The notes: generated by a model not told the origin, from the letters alone. A DNA stretch of 64,000 nt from Nocardia asteroides (GCF_021183625.1 NZ_CP089214.1:6510001-6574000), one strand, 5' to 3'. Positions 1-9,397 are shown, counted from the stretch's first letter. Numbers and translations: made by a program.

Positions 1-89
1 AGCGCGGTGCGGCGGATCGTTGCCGGTATCGCAGCCTGCGGTGTGCGCCGCGCGAGGGTGCGGTGCGCGTGGCGTGCGGGACTTCGGCG

Positions 90-1610
90 TCATACCGTGC
101 AGCGCGCGCCGGGCTCCGGGGTTCGCAGCTCGATCAGGTAGGCGGCGACGGCGTCGTTGACGCATCGGCTGGTGCCGCCGAGCGCCACCGTGTGCTGCTC
201 TGCCTCCACCGTGAGCAGCGCGCCGCCGAGGGTGTTCGCGAGGCTCACGCCGCCGTCGTAGGGGGTGGTGGGGTCGCCGGTGATGGCGATGGTCAGGGTG
301 GGCGGGAGGTTCTCGATGCCGGTGGCGTAGGGGTAGCCGAGGGTGGGTTCGGCGGGCCAGGATTCGCAGGGGTCGCGGGCGCCGTCGGGGCCGAGGCCGG
401 TATCGAGGAACGGGGCCACCTGCTGAATTCGGCCCTTCAGCTCGACCTCCTGCTCCGGGGTGTGCCGCTGTTCATCGAGGCAGTTGATGGCGAAGAGCGC
501 CTCGGTGAAGTTGCCGTAGCGGCCGTCCGCGCCGCGGCCGCCGAACGCGTCGCCGAGCGCGGCCAGGGTGGTGCCCTCGCCGGCGCGGAGTTCGGTGAGC
601 CCCTTCCAGATCACCGGCCAGGCCCTGGCGTCGTAGAGCCCGGCGACCACGCTGCCGACGGCGCCGTCGTACTCCATCGGGCGGCCGTCCGCGAGGGTGA
701 TCGGGCGCTCGATGAGTGGCCGGGTCAGTGCCTGGAAGGCGGCGGTGGCCTGGGCGGGATCGGGGCCGAGCGGGCAGTCCGGGGTGGCGGCGCAGGCGGT
801 GGCCATCACGTCGAAGGAGCGCTGGAACCCGGCGTACTGGGTGAGCCTGCGCTCGTCGGTGCCCTTCAGCGGGTCGATCGCGCTGTCCAGGACGAGCGCG
901 CGCACCCGCTCCGGGAAGGTCTCGGCGTAGACCGCGCCGAGCCGGGTGCCGTAGCTCTGGCCGAGGAAGTTCAGCTTCTCGTCGCCGAGCGCGGCACGCA
1001 GAATGTCCATGTCGCGCACGGCATCCCTGGTCCCGAGGTGTGCCAGGACGTCCTCCCCGCCGGAGCCTGCGGCGCAGCGCTCGACCACCCGGCGGGTGTC
1101 GTCCGCGGTGAGCGTCTTCGGGCCGATCAGCACCGAGGTGATCGCCTGCCCGGCGTCGATCTCGGCGTCGGTGAAGCAATCCACCGCCGGGGCCGAGGCC
1201 CCGACCCCGCGCGGGTCGAAGCCGATCAGGTCGAAGCGCTCGGTCACCGGGCTCTGCGCCAGCGTCTGCGCGCCGACCGCGGCCATGCTCATGCCGGGGC
1301 CGCCCGGCCCGCCGGGGTTGAGCAGCAGCGAGCCGAGCCGCTCGCCGCGTGCCGGTGCCTTCAGCACCGCGATGCTCAGGGTGCGGCCGTCGGGGTCGGT
1401 GTGGTCCAGCGGCACCTCGAGCCGGGCGCACTGCAGCGCCGGATCGCCGGCGAACGCCTGTTCGTCGGCGGCCGTCGTGGCGTACCCGGCGCACGGGCCG
1501 AAGGTGAGTTGCTGGCCGTAGAAGCGGTCCAGGTCCGGTGGTGCGTCGGCGCTGCAGGCGGCGAGGCCGAGCAGCAGCGGTAGCGTGGCGAGCAGGGCGA
1601 ACTTACGCAT
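90..1610 (-). CDS. Secreted TAP-type alpha/beta hydrolase lipoprotein
   Basis: This 506-residue alpha/beta hydrolase resembles the actinobacterial tripeptidyl aminopeptidase (TAP/SlpD/SlpE) family, which removes short peptides from protein N-termini outside the cell. A signal peptide ends in a lipobox LAAC at residues 16-19, so it should be lipid-anchored at Cys19. The glycine-rich oxyanion loop NPGGPGGPG lies near residue 100, and the nucleophile elbow GQSYGT places the catalytic serine at residue 219. A DPTTPYDGG stretch and a late AEQHTVAL segment fit the Asp and His of the triad and the C-terminal TAP domain. The start codon overlaps the end of the upstream MerR gene by 8 bp, so the two are probably one operon. 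Substrate is not predictable. Confidence 0.88.
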   Translation of the reverse strand: MRKFALLATLPLLLGLAACSADAPPDLDRFYGQQLTFGPCAGYATTAADEQAFAGDPALQCARLEVPLDHTDPDGRTLSIAVLKAPARGERLGSLLLNPGGPGGPGMSMAAVGAQTLAQSPVTERFDLIGFDPRGVGASAPAVDCFTDAEIDAGQAITSVLIGPKTLTADDTRRVVERCAAGSGGEDVLAHLGTRDAVRDMDILRAALGDEKLNFLGQSYGTRLGAVYAETFPERVRALVLDSAIDPLKGTDERRLTQYAGFQRSFDVMATACAATPDCPLGPDPAQATAAFQALTRPLIERPITLADGRPMEYDGAVGSVVAGLYDARAWPVIWKGLTELRAGEGTTLAALGDAFGGRGADGRYGNFTEALFAINCLDEQRHTPEQEVELKGRIQQVAPFLDTGLGPDGARDPCESWPAEPTLGYPYATGIENLPPTLTIAITGDPTTPYDGGVSLANTLGGALLTVEAEQHTVALGGTSRCVNDAVAAYLIELRTPEPGARCTV

Positions 1611-2334
1611 GGGTGTCCCCTCGGTCGGTCTTCATCGCGAGGCCGATGAGCCGCATGACGTCGAGCTGGGCCGGGTTGTAGAGGTCGCGCATGGCGACGC
1701 CGATGGTCTGGGCGGCGCGCTGCGGGGGCAGGTCGAGCTCGCGCATGTCCGGGTGCGCGGCGAGCAGTTGCCGGATCCGCGGCACCATGCGCTCGGCCAG
1801 GTCGCGGCGGGTCGCGGGGTCGGCGTCGGCGGGCAGGTCGTCGAACTCGCGGTCGACCGCGGTCGGTTCGTCGGAGCGGATCAGCTCGGCGTAGGCGTCG
1901 AGCTGGTCGCCGGTGAGCAGCCTGCTCAGCACCGTCACCATGCCGCGGTCGGCGCTGGTGAGGTCGGCCTCGGCCGCGGCCAGCGCCAGCTCCGGCGGCA
2001 GGTCGGTCGGCGGCGCGTGCCGCAGCAGCAGCTGCAACTCGACCCTGGCCCGTTGCAGCCGTTCGATGGTGGCCGCCAGCTCGTTGTCCAGCGCGCGCAG
2101 CGCCGCCTCCGGGTGCTCGTTGGCGTCGCCCATCTCGGCGATCTGCGGCAGCGAGAAGCCGAGCTCGGTCAGCCGCTTGATCTGTAGCAGCCGCACCAGG
2201 TGGGTGACGCCGTAGTGCTTGTAGTTGTTGCTGCCCCGCTCGGGCTCGGGCAGCAGCCCGACCTCGTGGTAGTGCCGCACCGTGCGCAGGCTGGTCCCGG
2301 CGAGCTCGGCGAGCTGCCTGGTGCTCCACCCCAT
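1603..2334 (-). CDS. MerR-family transcriptional regulator
   Basis: A 243-residue MerR-type regulator. Residues 1-70 form the winged helix (WSTRQLAELAGTSLRTVRHY, then YGVTHLVRLLQIKRLTELGF). A dimerising helix follows, then an alpha-helical effector domain of about 150 residues with no metal-binding cysteine cluster, so a metal sensor is unlikely. It is co-transcribed with the secreted hydrolase, which starts within its last codons. Upstream is a classic MerR-type promoter with a 19-bp spacer holding a palindrome, which suggests autoregulation and activation of the two-gene operon by DNA untwisting. The inducer is unknown. Confidence 0.88.
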   Translation of the reverse strand: MGWSTRQLAELAGTSLRTVRHYHEVGLLPEPERGSNNYKHYGVTHLVRLLQIKRLTELGFSLPQIAEMGDANEHPEAALRALDNELAATIERLQRARVELQLLLRHAPPTDLPPELALAAAEADLTSADRGMVTVLSRLLTGDQLDAYAELIRSDEPTAVDREFDDLPADADPATRRDLAERMVPRIRQLLAAHPDMRELDLPPQRAAQTIGVAMRDLYNPAQLDVMRLIGLAMKTDRGDTHA

Positions 2335-2364
2335 GCTGTCCTCCTCGGGTCGGTCGGTGCGGCC

Positions 2365-2395
2365 AGTCTGGGGTGTGCCGCAGCGGCACAGTCAA
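2365..2395 (-). promoter_or_regulatory. MerR-type promoter with palindromic operator
   Basis: On the minus strand a -35 TTGACT (2395-2390) is followed by a 19-bp spacer and a -10-like CAGACT (2370-2365). The spacer region holds the palindrome TGTGCCGC-A-GCGGCACA (2374-2390). An over-long 19-bp spacer with the operator between the hexamers is the hallmark of MerR-controlled promoters. It sits about 30 bp upstream of the merR gene. Confidence 0.7.
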
Positions 2396-2487
2396 GGGTG
2401 ATCCGGGTCATGCCCGGAATGTCTTGAGTATGCCGTTGCGGCCGGGTGTGTCATGGAGGTCGTCCCCGCTCGACGGAAAGGAACGCC

Positions 2488-4379
2488 ATGATCGGTGTCG
2501 AGGAGTTCTTCGGCTCACCCGCCTTCAGCGCACCCGTCATCTCCCCGGACGGCACCCGCATCGCCTACCTCGCCCCGCGCGGTAACCGGATGAACATCTG
2601 GGTCCGGGATGTCGAGGGTGGCGAACCGCGCTGCGTCACCGCCGACGAGACCCGAAATGTACAGAACGTCTTCTGGTCCAGGGATTCCCGCTGGCTGCTC
2701 TACGCCCAGGACGAGGGCGGGAACGAGCTGTGGCACCTCTTCCGCGCCGACCCGGACGCCCCCGAGGCGGCCGCTGTCGACCTCACCCCGTTCCCCGGCG
2801 TCGCCGCGCTGGCCCCGGAGCTGCCCGCGCACCGGCCCGGCATCGTGCAGCTCCAGCTGAACAAGCGCGACCCCGTCGCCTTCGACCTCTACGAGCTGGA
2901 CATCGAATCCGGCGAGCTCACCGAGGTGACCCGGAATCCCGGTGGGATCGGCTCCTACCTGCGCGCCCCCGACGGCACGGTCTACGGCACCGGGCTCACC
3001 GACGCCGGCGACCTCGAACTCACCCGGATCGCTCCGGATGGTCCGCGGCGCATCGCCCGCTTCGCCGGCCGCGACTACCCCATGCACATCGCGCCCTTCC
3101 GGCTCACGCCGGACGGCACCGGCGTCTGGATGGGCTCCAACCAGGGCACCGACCGCATGCGGCTGGTCCGGCTCGACCTGGCCACCGGCGCCAGGACCGC
3201 CGTGGACAGCCACCCGTCCTTCGACCTCGACCCGCGCTCGACGGTCGACCCGGCGGCGCCGGACCCGCTCATCACCGACCGTGCGACCGGGAACTGCTCG
3301 GCGTGCGCTACCTGGACGAACGGCTGGAGATCCGGGCACTGGACCCGGGCTTCGCCGAGATCCTGGACCGCCTGACCGCGCTCTCGGACGGCGATATCGA
3401 GACGCTCTCCGCCGACGACTCCGGGCAGCGCTGGGTGGTGACCTTCGAGCACGACCGTGACCCCGGCGTCGCCTGGTTCTACGACCACGCCACCGGCGCG
3501 AGCAGGCTGCTCGGCCGGGCACGCCCGCACCTCGACCCCGCCGCGCTCGCCCCCATGCGGCCGTTCTCGATCACCTCGCGGGACGGGCTGCGGCTCCCCT
3601 CGCACCTGACGCTGCCGGTCGGGGTGGCGCCCACCGGGCTGCCCCTGGTGGTGCTGCTGCACGGCGGGCCGTGGTTCCGGGACCACTGGGGCTACTCCGC
3701 GGCCGTGCAGTTCCTGGCGAACCGCGGGTACGCGGTGCTGCAGGTGAATTTCCGCGGCTCGACCGGCTACGGCAAGGCGTTCACCAGCGCCGCCGTCGGC
3801 GAGTTCGCCGGTGCTATGCACGACGACGTGATCGACGCGGTGAACTGGGCCGTCGCGCAGGGCTACGCCGACCGCGACCGGGTCGCCGTCTTCGGCGGCT
3901 CCTACGGCGGCTACGCCGCGCTCGTCGGCGTCACCTTCACCCCGGAAGTCTTCGCCGCCGCCATCGACTACGTCGGCATCTCCAGCCTGCCGAACTTCCT
4001 GCGCACCCTCCCCGCGTTCACCAGGCCGTACCTCGTCAACAACTGGCACCTCTTCGTCGGCGACCCGGCCGATGCGGAGCAGGAGGCGGACATGCTCGCC
4101 CGCTCGCCGATCACGCACGTCGACCGCATCCGCACCCCGCTGCTGGTGCTGCAGGGCGCCAACGACCCGCGCGTGGTGCGCGCCGAATCCGACAATCTCG
4201 TTGCCGCGCTGCGTGATCGGGGCGTCGAGGTGGAGTACATCGTCAAGGACGATGAAGGGCACGGGTTCGTGAACCCGGAGAACCAGATCGACATGTTCCG
4301 CGCGGTGGAGCGGTTCCTCGCGGAGCATCTCGGTGCTTCTTCCCCGCAGTCGTCGAGGGAGGGCACGATCACGGTGTGA
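2488..4379 (+). pseudogene. S9 prolyl oligopeptidase-family peptidase, frameshifted
   Basis: This encodes an S9-family serine peptidase of about 630 residues, split by a frameshift. The first part (from ATG 2488, preceded by GGAAAGGA) is the beta-propeller with blades such as SPDGTRIAYLAP. It reads in frame to about 3282 and then runs out of frame to a stop at 3375. The rest continues in another frame from about 3285 (DRELLGVRYLDERLEI) to 4379. The restored C-terminal domain is complete: oxyanion loop LHGGPW, nucleophile GGSYGG, acid in NDPRV and base in EGHGF. One base appears to be missing between 3280 and 3286. If the shift is real the peptidase is inactive; a sequencing error cannot be excluded. 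It overlaps the converging DUF4254 gene by 11 bp. Confidence 0.82.
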
Positions 4380-4881
4380 GACGCTCGGTGTCAGGCAACT
4401 GCACCCGGCGTCCGTGGACTGCGGAAATCAGGTCCGCATAGCCCTCGAGAGTTTGTGCCATGCGGTGGGCCGCGTCATGAAGCTTCCGAGCGCTCCCGGA
4501 GCCCCGCAGCGTGCGATAGACCTCCGCGTGGACCTGGGCGACGTGGCTGACAACCTCGCCGAGGGAGTGCGTATGGCGCGGCATATTGACCGTCCGCGGC
4601 AGGTGCAACACCGCCCACTCGTCGATGTCGGCGATCAGCTCGCGGACCCGCGCTCGCGTGGCGCGCTCATCGAAGTCTCGCGGACGAAGCTCGGGCGAGA
4701 TCGTGACGGCCACCAGTGTGGCGTGCAGGTCCCCGAGTTCACGCCCCCATTCGATGAACGGCGAACAGCCGGAGAGGTGCCCGGTGATGGCCAGCGACAG
4801 TTGCCGGTGGTCGAGCAGCCCCGGCTGGGTGGCCGCGAGTGTGTCGGACGGCAGGTCGGTGGATGTGCGTCTGCTCGGCAT
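4369..4881 (-). CDS. DUF4254 domain-containing protein
   Basis: A 170-residue soluble, helical protein that I recognise as the Nocardia-type DUF4254 family. The family pattern is visible: GRELGDLHATL, an Arg-rich helix leading to IADIDEWAVLHLP, HTHSLGEVVSHVAQVHAEVYRTL, and LEGYADLISAVHGRRVQLP near the C-terminus. The reading frame is open further upstream, but the ATG at 4881 is chosen because AAAGGGGCG precedes it. It is divergent from an XRE-like gene. In Nocardia such genes often sit near XRE regulators; the biochemical role is unknown. Confidence 0.72.
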   Translation of the reverse strand: MPSRRTSTDLPSDTLAATQPGLLDHRQLSLAITGHLSGCSPFIEWGRELGDLHATLVAVTISPELRPRDFDERATRARVRELIADIDEWAVLHLPRTVNMPRHTHSLGEVVSHVAQVHAEVYRTLRGSGSARKLHDAAHRMAQTLEGYADLISAVHGRRVQLPDTERLTP

Positions 4882-4905
4882 CGGTAGTCGCCCCTTTTGT
4901 GTAGC

Positions 4906-5000
4906 TTCGCCAGAAGTCGTATATCGAACTGTGCCGGGCAGCGGCCGGTTGAAATAGCCACCGTCACAACACCGTCGTGACACCTGCGTACTCTGGCGAA
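4906..5000. promoter_or_regulatory. Divergent control region with mirrored TCTGGCGAA motif
   Basis: The 152-bp gap between the DUF4254 gene and the XRE-like gene carries the 9-mer TCTGGCGAA twice in opposite orientation: on the minus strand at 4914-4906, about 25 bp before the DUF4254 start, and on the plus strand at 4992-5000, about 33 bp before the XRE-like start. Each copy faces its own gene. This suits a shared regulator, possibly the XRE-like protein itself, but binding is inferred. Confidence 0.5.
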
Positions 5001-5033
5001 ATACTCGACCGGAGTCAGCGAAGGGGGATCGCG

Positions 5034-5867
5034 ATGGAATGGACGGGCTTCGAGGCAATCGCGCTGAAGAACGCCACTCGGCGCTCGATCCGTGAGTTCG
5101 CCGCTGACCTCGGCGTCGGACAGAACACCGTCACCAAGTGGAGTCGGCACGGCGGCGACATCACCTTGCGTCCGGTCACACAGCGCGTATTGGATGAGGC
5201 CCTCGCGCGGGCGGACGAGGCGGCCAGAGCGCGATTCGCCGAGACTGTCGGCAGGGTTGACCGCTTGAACGACCCGGCCCGATGGGACGATTCATTGGCC
5301 GGGCAGGTGGTGAACCTCGATTTGCACATCGATCTGCGAATAGACGCCGACAACGCCGCCGAGGTGACCTATCGCTATGAGACGCTCAACATGACCGACC
5401 GGCCGGTGACTCGAATGGTTCGGGAACTGTGGTTCAAGCACACGGACGGCGGGCTCCGCGTCGAACCTCTCGGAAGCAGTGCGCGCAGAGTGGCGGTCCA
5501 GCGCATTCACGACACGGCGAATCTCGTGAAGTTCGCCTGCCTCATCTCACCGCCGATCCAGCCCGGCGAGACCGCTGCGGTGGGGTATCGGTGTTCGGGC
5601 GGCCGGTTCCTCGAGTCGCTGTATTGGCGGCAGTCGATCTACCGGCACACACGCCACTTCCGTCTCGACCTGCGTCATGCGGGAGCAGGACAGTTGGTGT
5701 CTTGTGCGGCCAGCGAGGAGCACCCGGACGGCTCCGAGAACTCGGCGGCGGACCGTCTGATCTGGGACCATGAGGACGGCGATGTCGTCGCCACGCTCCG
5801 TCGTGAGCACCTCCGCCCGAATCAGTCGGTGACCCTGCGCTGGGAGGTCGCGCGTGCGCACTCGTGA
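5034..5867 (+). CDS. XRE-like HTH protein with C-terminal beta-rich domain
   Basis: A 277-residue protein. Residues 1-60 (WTGFEAIALKNATRRSIREF and LGVGQNTVTKWSRHG) match the helix-turn-helix of actinobacterial XRE regulators that read WxGxEAxALRxAxRxSVRxF. The remaining 200 residues lack the TPR repeats usual in such proteins and look beta-rich (NLDLHIDLRIDADNAAEVTYRYETLN). The ATG at 5034 is preceded by AAGGGGGAT. Its end overlaps the next gene, an HExxH metallopeptidase, by 14 bp, so the pair should be co-translated. An HTH protein beside a zinc peptidase recalls XRE-ImmA/IrrE pairs, in which the peptidase cleaves the repressor; that link is inference. Confidence 0.65.
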   Translation: MEWTGFEAIALKNATRRSIREFAADLGVGQNTVTKWSRHGGDITLRPVTQRVLDEALARADEAARARFAETVGRVDRLNDPARWDDSLAGQVVNLDLHIDLRIDADNAAEVTYRYETLNMTDRPVTRMVRELWFKHTDGGLRVEPLGSSARRVAVQRIHDTANLVKFACLISPPIQPGETAAVGYRCSGGRFLESLYWRQSIYRHTRHFRLDLRHAGAGQLVSCAASEEHPDGSENSAADRLIWDHEDGDVVATLRREHLRPNQSVTLRWEVARAHS

Positions 5868-7002
5868 CGCGGTGGAACACGCTATCCGAGCGTGGAATCA
5901 GCACGAGCTGACTCGCGGTGCCCCTCCGGTCATCGACTACGACTTCCATCCCCCGGCCCCGGCCGGTGCGATCGAGCCGGTGGACCGGCTCACGACCTTC
6001 CTCCGGCTGCGCGCGCTGCGTGCGGACTGCGCCGAACCCGCTGTCGCGCAGCGGGTCGACGCCGACTCGGCGTACCTGCGGGCACTGATGGGGGAGCGGA
6101 TCCCGCTGGACGATTATGTTCGGGCGACGCAGGGGTGTCCGGCCACGGGCTGGGACGCGGACTACGTCGCCGAGCGCGGCCGGGTCGCGCGGGAGTGCCT
6201 CGATGCCGCCGGGATCGGGTGGGGCCCCGAGGCGATGGCGGAACTCACCGCGGCCGAAGGCCCGATCGAACCGGCGAACGCGCCGGCGGCGATTCGCGCG
6301 GCTGCCGCGGACTACGAGAACGCGGTGCGGACCGCGACGGGTTCGGATGCGCCGTACCGGCTGAGTATCGAGACGGCCGAGGTGGACGCGTACTGGGCGT
6401 ACTGGCTGGACGGGGCCGGGGATCGAGTGCGGCTCCGGCTCAACACGCGGAACGCGCAGTACACCGAGGTCCGCGCGCGCCAGTTCGCGCTGCACGAAGT
6501 TCTCGGGCACGGCTTGCAGAGTGCGAGCATCGCGGCCCGCTGCGCGAAGGAGGATGTGCCGTGGGTGCGGCTGCTGTCGGTGCACGGCCCGCAGCAGGTG
6601 CTGCTCGAGGGGTGGGCGCAGGCGATGCCGCTGTTCGTCGCGGCCGACGACCGGCAGCTCGCCACGCGGGTCCGGCTCGATCACTACACGCAACTCGTGC
6701 GGGCCGAGCTGCACCTGCGCTTGGAGAGCGGGGTGCCGATCGAGCGCTGCGCGGATCTCGCGCGGCGGCGGGTGCCGTGGTGGACCGATCGCTACATCGC
6801 CGATCTGCTCGCCGACCGCGGCGCCAACCCGCAGCTGCGCAGCTATCTGTGGGCCTACGCCGCCGGCATCGACTGGTTCGTGCACCTGGCCGAGGCGCCG
6901 GCGGCCACCGTCGACACGGTCCTGCGCGCGGCGTATCGAGCACCGCTCACCCCTGGGGAGCTGCGGGAAATCTGGCCGGAGGGGCCGAGCATCGGCGGCT
7001 GA
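5854..7002 (+). CDS. Putative HExxH zinc metallopeptidase
   Basis: A 382-residue protein of unassigned family with a clear zincin motif HEVLGHG (His214, Glu215, His219). A downstream LLEGWAQ puts Glu252 at a spacing compatible with the third ligand of a gluzincin. The layout recalls DUF885-like peptidases but I cannot assign a family firmly. No signal peptide or membrane segment is visible, so it should act in the cytosol. The GTG start lies inside the last codons of the XRE-like gene. The substrate is unknown; the upstream HTH protein is one candidate by analogy with ImmA-type systems. Confidence 0.62.
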   Translation: MRTRDAVEHAIRAWNQHELTRGAPPVIDYDFHPPAPAGAIEPVDRLTTFLRLRALRADCAEPAVAQRVDADSAYLRALMGERIPLDDYVRATQGCPATGWDADYVAERGRVARECLDAAGIGWGPEAMAELTAAEGPIEPANAPAAIRAAAADYENAVRTATGSDAPYRLSIETAEVDAYWAYWLDGAGDRVRLRLNTRNAQYTEVRARQFALHEVLGHGLQSASIAARCAKEDVPWVRLLSVHGPQQVLLEGWAQAMPLFVAADDRQLATRVRLDHYTQLVRAELHLRLESGVPIERCADLARRRVPWWTDRYIADLLADRGANPQLRSYLWAYAAGIDWFVHLAEAPAATVDTVLRAAYRAPLTPGELREIWPEGPSIGG

Positions 7003-7005
7003 GAG

Positions 7006-9393
7006 CTACGGCGTCCCGCCGATGATCTTGTCGGCGAAGAGCTCCGCGATCTCCGCCTCCGGCAGCCCCAGCTCCCGCAGGATCTCCTCGGTGTGCTCAC
7101 CGAGCAGGGGCGCGGGCCTCGTGTGCAGCTGTGCCGGCTTGTCGGAGAGGGAGAACGGGAGGGTGCTGTGGCGAGCGGTGCCGAAGACCGGGTGCTCGAC
7201 CGGCTCGAAGAAGCCGCGGGACACGAGCGGCGGGAGTTCGGCCTGGTGGTGGGGTTGCAGCACCTTCGCCACCGGGACGTCGGCGGCCCATAGGAGCGAG
7301 ACGATCTCGTCGGGGGAGCGCTCGGCGCACCAGTCGGCGAGGTGCCGGTCGAGCAGGTCGTGGTGGCGGCGGCGGCCGGCGGCCGTGCACAGCTCCTTGT
7401 CCAGGGACCAGATGGGGGTGCCGAGCGCCTCGCGGAGGCGGCGCCACTGCGCGTCGTCGGCGACGGCGATGGCGACCCACAGATCCTCCCGGCCGAACTC
7501 GTCGGTTCCGGCGGCGCGGTACAGGTTCTGCGGGGCGGCGGCGGGGCCGCGGTTGCCGTCGCGGGTGAGCAGCGCGCCGTAGGCGGAGTACTCGATGACC
7601 TGCTCGGCGGCGACGTTCATGGCCGCCTCGACCATGGCCGCCTCGATCACGACACCCCGGCCCGTGCGGCGGCGGTGCTCGAGCGCCAGCAACAGCGCGT
7701 TGAGCGCGTGGACCCCGGCGTTGGGGTCGCCGATGCAGTAGGGCTCGATGGGGTTGGTGTCGGGATAGCCGGTGAGCGCGGTGATTCCGGAGGTGTCCTC
7801 GATGACGTAGGCGAAGGCGGGGTTGTCCCGCCACGGCCCGTCCAGCCCGAAGCCGGGCATGCGGACCATGACGATGTCCGGGCGAAGCGCGCGCACGCTC
7901 GCCGCGTCCAGCCCGATCTGCTCGAGTACGCGGGGGGTGTAGTTCTCCACGACCACATCGCAGGTGGCGACCAGCTTCTTCAGCAGCGCCTGCCCCCGCT
8001 CGGTACGGAAATCGACGGTGAGCCCACGCTTCCCGGTGTTCAGCCCGGAGAAGATGGGGGAGCGCTCCCACCACTGCGGTTCCGAAGCGGGGACGCCGGC
8101 GATGAGCCGGGTGCCGTCCGGCCGTCCGGCCGACTCGACGTGGATCACGTCGGCGCCGAGCAGGGCCAGGTAGTGGGTGACGGACGGCCCGGCCCAGAAG
8201 GTGGTCAGGTCCAGCACCCGTAGCCCGCGGAAGGGAAGCGGATCGCCCGGCGCGGCAGCCGTTTTCGGGCCCAGCTCCGCTGACCGGTAGTAGTCGGTGT
8301 GCTCACCGAGCCGCGGCGGCGGCCCCGGCTCGCGCAGCAGCGCGGGGGAGGTGCGGTGCGGCGGCCCGGGCTGGGTGAACCCGTCCCGCGGGTTGGTGGT
8401 GAAGAACTTCCGCGCCACGTGGTGGTCCAGCTCCGCGATCGTGGCACCATCCGCCACCGGCCCGTTCGGAATCCGGAACGCCGTCGCCAGATCCTGGACG
8501 ACATCGACCGGCTGCTCCGCCATCCACGCCTGGATCTCGGCCGCCTTGGCGCCCGCCCGCTGGGTGATCGACAGCTCGGTGTCCTCGTCGATCCACTCCG
8601 CGTGCCCGACCATCGCACACAGGTCGTACCACTGCTGCGCGGTCCCGCACCCCACCGCGACCAGCCCGTCCGCGGCGGTCGCCACCCCGGGCACGCTGAG
8701 CCTGCGCTCGGTCCGGAACGGCCGGCCCAGCCCGTCGTGGAACGACACCGGGAAGTAGGTGAGCCCCAGGATCTGCGTCTCCAGCATCGAGAGATCGACC
8801 AGCGCGCCACCGCCGCGCAACCGCGCGACCTGCGTCGCCACCGCCGCGTGCGCGCCCGCGAACCATTCCCCGATCCGCCCGCCGACGTGCACCGGCGCCC
8901 GGTCCGGCGCCCCGCGCCCGAGCCCGACGATCCCGCCGGACCACGCCTGCAGCGTGAACTCGGTCGCGGCCCGCGAACTCCACGGCCCGGTCAGCCCGAA
9001 CGGCGTGATCGCGGTGACCACGAGGTGCGGATACCGCCGCCGCAGCATCGAGGGGGTGAAGTGCTCGGCCGGCCGCGAACCGGCGGACCAGAGCACCACG
9101 TCCGCGGCGGCCAGCAGCTTCTCGACCAGGTCGAGATCGGCCGCCGCGTCGGCGACGACGCTCTCCGTGGAGCAGGCGAGAAAGGAGAAGAGCGCCCCGT
9201 CCGAACCGGACGGGATCGCCGCACCGGACGCGGACCACCGGCGCAGCGGATCCCCCTCGGGCGGCTCCACCCGCACCACCCGGGCACCCCCGTCGGCGAG
9301 CAACTTCGCGCAGTACCCGCCGGAAATGCCGGTCGCCAGATCGACCACCAGCCAATCCCTCAGCGGCGGTGCGGCATCAATCACGGACAACAA
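7006..9393 (-). CDS. Fused two-domain CaiB/BaiF CoA-transferase
   Basis: A 795-residue protein made of two consecutive class III (CaiB/BaiF) CoA-transferase domains, where single-domain members have about 400 residues. The N-terminal copy begins LVVDLATGISGGYCAKLLADGGARVVRVEPPEGDP; the second begins LRVLDLTTFWAGPSVTHYLALLGADVIHVES and carries the better conserved core, including GLNTGKRGLTVDF and VVENYTPRVLEQIGLD. Such enzymes move CoA between carboxylic acids. It is the last gene of a minus-strand operon with an enoyl-CoA hydratase 4 bp upstream, and probably activates the acid degraded by that operon. Substrate unknown. Confidence 0.85.
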   Translation of the reverse strand: MLSVIDAAPPLRDWLVVDLATGISGGYCAKLLADGGARVVRVEPPEGDPLRRWSASGAAIPSGSDGALFSFLACSTESVVADAAADLDLVEKLLAAADVVLWSAGSRPAEHFTPSMLRRRYPHLVVTAITPFGLTGPWSSRAATEFTLQAWSGGIVGLGRGAPDRAPVHVGGRIGEWFAGAHAAVATQVARLRGGGALVDLSMLETQILGLTYFPVSFHDGLGRPFRTERRLSVPGVATAADGLVAVGCGTAQQWYDLCAMVGHAEWIDEDTELSITQRAGAKAAEIQAWMAEQPVDVVQDLATAFRIPNGPVADGATIAELDHHVARKFFTTNPRDGFTQPGPPHRTSPALLREPGPPPRLGEHTDYYRSAELGPKTAAAPGDPLPFRGLRVLDLTTFWAGPSVTHYLALLGADVIHVESAGRPDGTRLIAGVPASEPQWWERSPIFSGLNTGKRGLTVDFRTERGQALLKKLVATCDVVVENYTPRVLEQIGLDAASVRALRPDIVMVRMPGFGLDGPWRDNPAFAYVIEDTSGITALTGYPDTNPIEPYCIGDPNAGVHALNALLLALEHRRRTGRGVVIEAAMVEAAMNVAAEQVIEYSAYGALLTRDGNRGPAAAPQNLYRAAGTDEFGREDLWVAIAVADDAQWRRLREALGTPIWSLDKELCTAAGRRRHHDLLDRHLADWCAERSPDEIVSLLWAADVPVAKVLQPHHQAELPPLVSRGFFEPVEHPVFGTARHSTLPFSLSDKPAQLHTRPAPLLGEHTEEILRELGLPEAEIAELFADKIIGGTP

Positions 9394-9397
9394 CCCC

